From: Cotesia glomerata
Taxonomy: Eukaryota > Arthropoda > Insecta > Hymenoptera > Braconidae
Length of the DNA: 64,000 bases
Direction: 5' to 3'
Assembly: GCF_020080835.1 (NCBI RefSeq)
Contig: NC_058166.1
Location: 4,712,001 to 4,776,000 of the forward strand
A program made the translations under genes and the position numbers. Positions 56,683-64,000 of the stretch are shown here, piece after piece (the first letter of the stretch is position 1; every line of letters begins with the position of its first letter). The notes under the pieces were generated by a model. The model ran no database searches, was not told the DNA's origin, and saw only the letters and a list, made by a program, of their open reading frames with translations.

Positions 56683-56849
56683 ACGGAAAAAAAAAGTGAT
56701 ATAAATTTTACGTCAGGCGATGCTATATTCGGTTCACTAGTATAGAAAGTGATGTATCATAGTATAGTAAAGTATAGGTTATAATACATTAGATACAAAA
56801 TTAGCGTCTACAGTGATACAAATTTTGCATCACCTTTTTTTCCGTGCAG
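56683..56849. mobile_element. Small CACGGAAAAAAA-ended element
   Basis: Starts ACACGGAAAAAAAAAGTGAT and ends CACCTTTTTTTCCGTG; interior has GTGATACAAATTTTGCATCA-like inverted segments. Confidence 0.68.
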
Positions 56850-58270
56850 ACGGAAGCTGTAGTCATTCCAGATAATTTATGTTACAATTGTTGATGCATT
56901 GGCATATTAGTTAATATTCTGTAATAATTGTCATCAGAACATACGATGAATTCGAACTTTTTTTCTGTGTGATGATTTATTCAAAATCCTTCATTATAGA
57001 AGAATGCAGAGGACATTTGACAAACAGCATCACGGAACATAAATGCGGATATAGACATGCCATTGATAAAGGATAACTTTGATAAAATAGAATAAATAAA
57101 ATAAATTGAAATTTTGTTTCCAGCAACCGTTTTAACTATCTCTGTATGCACTTGAACATTTGATTGTTTACAAAAAGCATCATCCAACGATTGTCGACGT
57201 ATTGATAAAATTTAAACTAAAATAAACCAAATGAAATGAATGCTGTTGACATATGTCACACGCTACGAGAAATATATAATAACATTCATCTCTTTCTCAT
57301 TGGCTTGGCCTTCCATTGACAATTCTCGAGCTATCTCTCTGTTATTGACATGTGTGACAATGCTTAATTGAATACAATATATATTTCTCCTACAATAATA
57401 ATAAATCAGTGTACTACAGCGTTTTGAATTCAAGTTGAAGTTTTAATTTATATTTTATTCAAAAATTAATTGAAGAGTTTTCACGTGAGAAAATTATTTA
57501 GAACAAGTCATGCGTCAAAGTAATACAATTATTATCTATAAATAATAGCAAATGTACTGTGTGAGGATCATAATAGCAGTTAATCCTGCACGTGGACTGA
57601 GGAGAGAATAATTAGACAATCGTGATGTTGCAACATAAGGGGAGGGTTTGTCATATTTACTGCAATAGCAATAGAATATATGGCATATGTCACCATAAGC
57701 CGCAAGCAAGTAAACAGTAGCAGACAATAAAAAAAATTGATTCGAACCAAGACAATAATTGAGTAATTTATCCGGTACACTTGAATATATTTGTCTTATT
57801 TTACTCAATAAAATATTCATAAATACTTTATTTAATTTGACGCTAAACGGAATTTAATTTACTCAACAGATTAATTTGTCAGTTGACATTTATATTTTAG
57901 TAAAAGTCATTGCTCTGATGGTTTAGCTTCTCAGTTTTGTACTTAAATATTTCACTTTTACTAAATGTAACTTATAATAGCATACAGTTAGTAGTTGTTC
58001 TGACAAAACTATTAACAGAGAGCATATTTTAAAAGAGAGGAAAAAAATTGCTGGTTAAAAGCTAAATCGACATCTTCAAATTTTCCAAATCATGAATGAA
58101 GAATATCCGCAAAATCTTTAATCGTCTTCGAAATTTACTTTAATGGTGCTAAGAATTTATTTTTTTCCCCATTAACTTACATTTTTGGTTCAAAAGCTAT
58201 AATTTCTTTATTAAAAATAGAAACAGAAATCTTCTAAATAAAGAAAGAAACGCAATTTTGATTTCAACAT
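56850..58270. other. Unique AT-rich DNA, no gene recognised
   Basis: Minus-strand open frames of 66-94 residues overlap here (56981-57187, 57536-57820), all Tyr/Ile-rich and without known motifs. I see no repeat family member. Confidence 0.4.
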
Positions 58271-59379
58271 CCCGTGTAAAAAAAAATCGTCTTAAAATTG
58301 TCGTTCGTTTAAGATCTTAAACGTGACACACACTAAAACTATTTTAAAACTCTTTTAAGACGCCAAAAAAAAAAAATTCCGAGAGCAGATTTTTGAAAAT
58401 TTGGTTCTCGAATTTGTTGTGAAAATTAATTTTTAGACATTTTTTAGACGATTTCACAACTTTCTAACCGCAATATTTTTGAGTAAAATGTTTTTAAATT
58501 GAATTTAAAATTGTTAAAAAATTATTATTTGACAATTTTAAGACTTTTTTAAGACGTTCCGTTTTAATGTTCCGGGGCTCTGTCGCTGTTAGCCCATCTT
58601 AAAATAGTTAAAATTTTTTTTAAGATTTTTTTAAGACTAATTTAAGATAATTTTAAGACAATTTAAAGACGCTACATAATAATTTTCCGGAACTGTCACT
58701 GTGATGTCATCTGAAAATAGCCTAAAGATTTTTCAAAGAAAATTTAAAGACGCTCCATAATTATGTTCCAGAGCTCTGTCGCTATAAGATTTTTTTTAAA
58801 ACTATTTAAAAATTATTTTAAGACTTAAATCTTAAAATAGTCTTAAAAAATTCTTAAAATCGTCTTGAAAAAATCTTAAAATAGTCTTAAAAAAATCAAA
58901 ATAATTATTAAAAAATGTTTAGGCTATTTTAAGATGATATCACCGTGACAGCTCTAGAAAATTATTATTATGGAGCGTCTTTAAATTGTCTTAAAATGAT
59001 CTTAAATTAGTTTTAAAAAAATCTTAAAAAAAAATTTAGACTATTTTAAGATGGGCTTACAGCGACAGAGCCCCGGAATATTAAAACGGAACGTCTTAAA
59101 AAAGTCTTAAAATTGTCAAATAATAATTTTTTAACAATTTTAAATTCAATTTAAAAACATCTTACTCAAAAATATTGCGGTTAGAAAGTTGTAAAATCGT
59201 CTAAAAAATGTCTAAAAATTAATTTTCACAACAAATTCGAGAACTAAATTTTCAAAAATCTGCTCTCGGAATTTTTTTTTTTTGCGTCTTAAAAGAGTCT
59301 TAAAATAGTCTTAGTTTGTGTCACGTTTAAAACCTTAAACGAACGACAATTTTAAGACGATTTTTTTTTTTTACATGGG
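58271..59379. mobile_element. 1.1-kb near-perfect foldback element
   Basis: Begins CCCGTGTAAAAAAAAATCG and ends with the inverted match ATTTTTTTTTTTACATGGG. Two arms of about 520 bp are complementary (for example TGTTCCGGGGCTCTGTCGCT at about 58569 and its complement at about 59060). Arms contain many short TTTTAAGAC repeats. No coding capacity. Confidence 0.8.
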
Positions 59380-59589
59380 GTATTCTGAAAAATTTTTTGG
59401 TTATTTTGAAAAGAAGTAAATATTTAAAATTTTTTAGTTTCAACGGAATTCTTGATAAAAGTTAGATATATCTCAAAATATTACCGAGTATCTTTATCAA
59501 AGAGAAAGATATTCTTGATTGAAACATGTTATTTGAGAACAGCGAAGTGTTTCATAAATGAATACAATTCTCAAATAAAGAACTTTTTG

Positions 59590-60545
59590 GATTTATTTAT
59601 TTATTTTATTTCCCGAAAATACATATATAGTTGTACATATGACTACATATAACCCCTGTAGAGACAAAATATCCCTATAGAGACAAAATATTGTCTGTAC
59701 ATAGGGTAGGAAAAAAGAGATAGGCCTAATGCCTAGTGACAAACAATAATATTAATTAATAACTGAGTTTCTCATGATCCCTCCAAGGAAAAATTACAAT
59801 TAAATTTTGATATATTTCATACTTGGTTTTTAGTATTTTAAGCCTTACTTTATCTTGTATTTAGTAACTAAGATTGTGTTATTTTAGAAACTTAGTTGAT
59901 TCTGTGTATTTATTAACCTTATTTCTATTTTAACCATGTTCGTTTTATTAATTTCCGCCAATTCTTTATATTCAGTTGGCAAAAGATTAAAATATTTTAT
60001 AGCAAAGTAGTATGGACTTTTACAATATCCAGTTTTATTGATTTTACATAGATTTATCTTTTTGTGTCTAGATCTTCCATCATAACCATTGTACAATTTT
60101 TTGCATGCATCATACACGGAAAGAACAAGATGACACTGGATATCATCCCAGATTATACCCAGTGATATCTGTGGTGAAAAAAATTTCAAATAGCTAGAAA
60201 AATCCAGATTATACTGCATGATATCTGGATTATACTCATTGTAATCTGGATTATACTAACTAATATCTGAAATTTTTTTCACTTAGTATAATCTGGGATG
60301 ATATCCAGTGTCATATTGTTCTTTCCGTGTAGTAGTAAAATAAACTATTCAAGATAAAAGTTTGTTTAATATTTAGTGATGTGTTATGTTCCAGTTTAAG
60401 TTTTTTGATTATTCTTTTCTGCATATACAATAGTGGGTTGATTACATTTCTGTAGGCACCCCTCCAAGCTATGATATCATAGTTTATTATACTTTCAAAT
60501 AATGCATGGCATATCATTTTTAAAGTCCTGGTAACCATAATAAGA
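59590..60545 (-). mobile_element. LINE fragment (RT C-terminal tail), interrupted
   Basis: The minus strand reads VTRTLKMICHALFESIINYD, then IIAWRGAYRNVINPLLYMQK before the inserted element, and after it YDACKKLYNGYDGRSRHKKI with YYFAIKYFNLLPTEYKEL. This is the poorly conserved region after the polymerase core of Jockey/CR1-type elements. It has no catalytic motifs; it is 5'-truncated. The 3' untranslated part probably runs to about 59590. Confidence 0.78.
60115..60329. mobile_element. CACGGAAAGAA palindromic element, copy 4, inside a LINE
   Basis: 215 bp between TA at 60113-60114 and 60330-60331. Ends CACGGAAAGAACAAGATGAC and complement. It interrupts LINE coding sequence whose two halves lie at 59884-60112 and 60332-60538. 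Confidence 0.82.
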
Positions 60546-60559
60546 TCTAGTTTATGTTT

Positions 60560-62465
60560 TATAAATTAAAAGTATCTAACTTTCCTAACTTGTTCTTAAT
60601 TTGATCTCACTGTCTTAATTTGTCAAATCGTGAGAAGAAAACAAAATCTCTTGAAAGAAGATTTCAATTTTGAATAAAATATATCTCTTGAATCAAGTAA
60701 TTTTTCTAGTGAGTAAAATAAATTGAGCATCCTTTCAAGTTTTTATCCGCCTGTCTCGATATTAATCCAGGAATTTTCTAAAATAAATTATGACGATTGA
60801 TAAAGATCGATGATTATTTTTTGAGGACACAAATATAGGGACAAGGGTAGAATATAACGCAAAAGCATTAATAGTAAAGGCCAGAGGGTGGCTTTGGTGG
60901 AATGTGTCCCGTTTAATATCGTGGAACATTATATATCGTCTATCTTGCCCCTGCGTTACACATTCTCTTCATACTCCTGCAATACTATACTCTATATTCT
61001 TCGTATCATCCACTTTTTCATGCTTTTGGCACCGCTTACTAACCCTCTTTAGTCTTGCCATATTCCCACGTTCAATAACAATCTCACAACACTTGATGAT
61101 AATATAATATAAATAAATAATAATGAACACAATAAATAAATAACTATTTATAATTGTGTGGATGCTGATGAATAAAGCGTCAAAAAATTAATGAGATACT
61201 GAAAAGATTTGTAAAGCCAGAGTGTATGAAGAAGCAGAAAAAGTGCTTGAAAATAAAATAAAAAAATGAAAATGAGCTCGGAAGCGCGACAACTCGACGC
61301 AATTAATTTCACGGTTGAAGTGAAAGCTCTCTGGAAAAGTTTCGCACGAATGCTATTCGTTTATACACAACTCAATCTTTCCTCCGCTGTCGTACTTTCT
61401 GTCTCTTTTCTTTTTCTGTTGTACTGTACGCTGTTTTTCTACACTGTGTGACAAGTCAACGAAACGTCAAAGGTAAGTAAAAGGGAATCCAAAAGAATCG
61501 TGCTAACATTGTCAATTTATGAATACGTCATTGAAAAGGAGCTAATTGTATAAATTTAAAACCAAATAGACCTTTTCAAATCTTATGCTTATGAATTAAG
61601 TTTTTAAAATAAAATATAAAGGATTTCATAAGCCGGATTGAATATGCTGTATTTTTTTTAATTCATTTATAACACATTTTTATTTTTTGAATAAAAAAAA
61701 AGAAAAATTTGTGAAGAATTAAATTATAATTATAATTATAAATGTATAATACTAATGATCTCGTTTTTGATTCACAAAAGAATTTTATTTTTTAACAAAA
61801 GAAGACTCAAGTTAAATAGAAAAGTAAGTAATAGCTAAAGCTCAGCTTTGTATGTTAATATAAATATCTATTATTTTTTTAATATTGTCTCTTTTCACGG
61901 TACTTACATATTCGTTGAACACCAATTACTCGGTTCAGTCTGTATTTGAATGAGCAATAAAAAGGTAGTTTTAAATAAACTCTACTTTGTTTTACCTTTT
62001 AATTATAAAAAATAAAATAATTCTTTTTAAATAAGCTCATTTACAATTTTACTTAAAAAGTTATACATAAATATTTATGGATGGAATATTATTAATAAAT
62101 TAATAAAAAGGTGTATGAATGTACACGTAGAATATGAATACGAAGAAAAAGGTAATATAATAAAATGAAATGAAAACGATGGCAATACTAAGTAAGGGGG
62201 TTATAATAGAATTGGTGAGAGACGATCTTATTCTCTTATAGCATTATCAAGTTTTGTCATTCGCAATTAGAGATATTAATTTACATACCGCCGGATTAAC
62301 CGTTGGTGCCCATGCATTATTCATAGATGAATGCTAATGCGTCGCGGTTGAATTAAAGTCAATAATTTAATACTTTGAGTTTATATATATTTATATGGAT
62401 GTATAATAGGTATATCAGATAATGTAAGCAAGACAACACATACCTTTATCATCTTTCGTTATTCA
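60560..62465. other. Noncoding DNA with a GC-elevated island
   Basis: 60850-61460 contains a plus-strand open frame starting MKMSSEARQLDAINFTVEVK (61266-61451) with a hydrophobic end, and CTGCGTTACACATTCTCTTC-type sequence. No family resemblance. The rest is AT-rich and featureless. Confidence 0.35.
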
Positions 62466-62469
62466 TTAC

Positions 62470-62801
62470 ACTGAGAGAAAAGATTTATTTTGTAAAAAAT
62501 AAGCAATGTCGTAAAAAGAAATTAATTTGTGGAAAATTTTAAACAATTTTATTGCTCAGCTTGAAATTGATAATTATTTACTAAATTTAAAATTAAATTA
62601 CTAGATTTTTTTTAATCAAGTTATGCTGCCTGGTCAATATTGGGTTTCTTTACCTTAAATTTTTTTTAAACAAGAAAGTTATTGTGTGAAAAATTTTCAT
62701 TTCTTGAGGTAAGAAATAAAATTTTGAAAAATTTGCAACAAAATAATCTTGTCACAACAATGCTTATTTTTTTTCGTAAGAAATTTTTTCTCTGTGTACT
62801 T
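62470..62801. mobile_element. CACTGAGAAAAA miniature palindromic element
   Basis: Starts ACACTGAGAGAAAAGATTT and ends AAATTTTTTCTCTGTGTAC; arms share AATAAGCAATG and AAGAAATTAATTTGT with the inverse. Confidence 0.68.
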
Positions 62802-63090
62802 TAGAGGAATAAATGTAATAAAGAATTTTTGAAACACATTGTCTGATCGAATTTTCCTGCAAATGTCTGTCATAAAGTAGTTTTTCATAAGAGAAAATCA
62901 TGCTTACAAATATTATTAAATTAATTTGACATGACAATGTCAAATGTTTTATTAACTTGAAAATGTAATTTGTAAGTCTAATAAATTTTCCAGTTCAAGT
63001 ACTGTAATATTCCAGCTCATATCAAATGACAAATTTGATACAGTTGACTTCAACTTTTCCGAATTTGAAATTATATTCAATATTTAATGT

Positions 63091-63608
63091 AATAAAAAAC
63101 CGAACAAAAACAGTTTCACTATAAAAAAGTCGCACCAAGTCCACGTTCATAAGACTATTAGGAAAAAAAATTTTTTTTTTTCTTTACAAAAAGATACAAA
63201 ATAAAAAAATTAAAAAATCCGAGTAACCGATATGATTGTTTATGATTTTCGGAAATTAAAAAAAAATTTTTTGTAAATTTAAAAATTAAAAAAAAATTTT
63301 AGAACGTATTTAGTGTGCGCGGTTGCAAAATATTTTACTTTTAATGAAATTCGTAAAATCGATTTACGAGGACTTTAAAAAAATTGAAATACAAAGTGAC
63401 CCACACCAAGAACGTTCTAAAATTTTTAATTTTTAAATTTACAAAAATTTTTTAATTTCCGAAAATCATAAACAATCATATCGGTTACTCGGATTTTTAA
63501 TTTTTTATTTTGTATCTTTTGTAAAGAAAAAATTTTTTCCTAATAGTCTTATGAACGTGGACTTTGGTGCGACTTTTTACAGTGAAACTGTTTTTGTTCG
63601 GATTTTAG
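63091..63608. repeat. 510-bp long inverted repeat
   Basis: Arms of about 200 bp carry AATCCGAGTAACCGATATGA, GTCCACGTTCATAAGACTAT and CCGAACAAAAACAGTTTCAC with their complements; the centre (about 63310-63410) is unpaired. A foldback element is likely. Confidence 0.75.
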
Positions 63609-64000
63609 TATTTTTTGTAATTATAATGAAAATTTACAATTGATAACAACTTAAATCTCGTGTTGACTGCATTTTTTACTGCAAACTATCCCCTTAAAGC
63701 TACAGTTTATGTAGATGTAATTCCAGTGCACCCTGGCGGCCATAGATGCAAGCTATGAATCACTTTTTACTGTAGTTGCGTGTCTATAGGAAGGATTACT
63801 ACACATTTTTTTTTTATCTAGTCTGTGGCGCTGATATTCCCCATCGAAAAAAAGTCAGGATCGAAATTTCTGGGCTTACTATAGTCTGTGCTGATAAAAT
63901 TTAATAATTTTAAGTGAATTAAGTGTTATAATTGATTATAATTAATTAATATCAGTAAAATAAAGTATAAATTACTTTTATAATATATTATTTTGGAAAA

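Noticed and set aside
1..64000. CRISPR arrays, bacterial operons, integrated viral genes
   Set aside because: No spaced identical short repeats, no operon-like gene packing and no viral protein similarity were seen; the repeats found are transposon-type.

Overview
The window looks like nuclear DNA of an insect. Base composition is very AT-rich, introns follow GT-AG rules, and miniature transposons are dense. The one confidently identified gene is a TEAD-family transcription factor (scalloped) of insect type. A hymenopteran, probably a parasitoid wasp, is my best guess, from the AT-richness, the scalloped sequence and a DUF4803-like gene; this is inference, not proof.

Scalloped (sd) is on the minus strand and organises the whole window. 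Eight coding exons, joined by hand through GT-AG sites with matching phases, run from 54827 down to the stop codon at 5503. They encode about 446 residues: a short acidic N-terminal part, the complete TEA DNA-binding domain, a linker, and the C-terminal YAP/Vestigial-binding domain ending in the usual KLVKD. The start codon and first exon(s) were not found and probably lie beyond 54.9 kb. The TEA domain is split by an intron of about 28.6 kb (22328-50882).

Nested inside that intron on the plus strand, at 42494-47101, is a seven-exon gene resembling insect DUF4803 secreted proteins. It carries two in-frame stops and a phase clash at its first intron, so I call it a recent pseudogene. A truncated copy of its 5' end lies at 48.3-48.6 kb.

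Nearly everything else I can name is repetitive. (1) TTAA-flanked, piggyBac-like elements: two almost identical 2-kb composites carrying a LINE fragment (27104-29110, 44227-46243) and smaller foldback elements (10108-10706, 19946-20346, 35883-36757, 48943-49183). (2) TA-flanked miniature elements of several families, many palindromic. (3) LINE reverse-transcriptase C-terminal fragments (14.6-15.1, 27.9-28.6, 45.1-45.8, 59.6-60.55 kb). (4) SINE-like or tRNA-like insertions with target duplications. (5) A 195-bp Helitron-like element. Nested insertions and in-window empty sites allow several target-site calls to be checked internally.

Regions 1-5500, 37-40 kb, 50-54 kb and 61-63 kb are AT-rich noncoding DNA with a few GC-elevated unique islands that could be regulatory or unannotated untranslated exons. 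I see no bacterial-type operon, CRISPR array, rRNA, or convincing functional tRNA.
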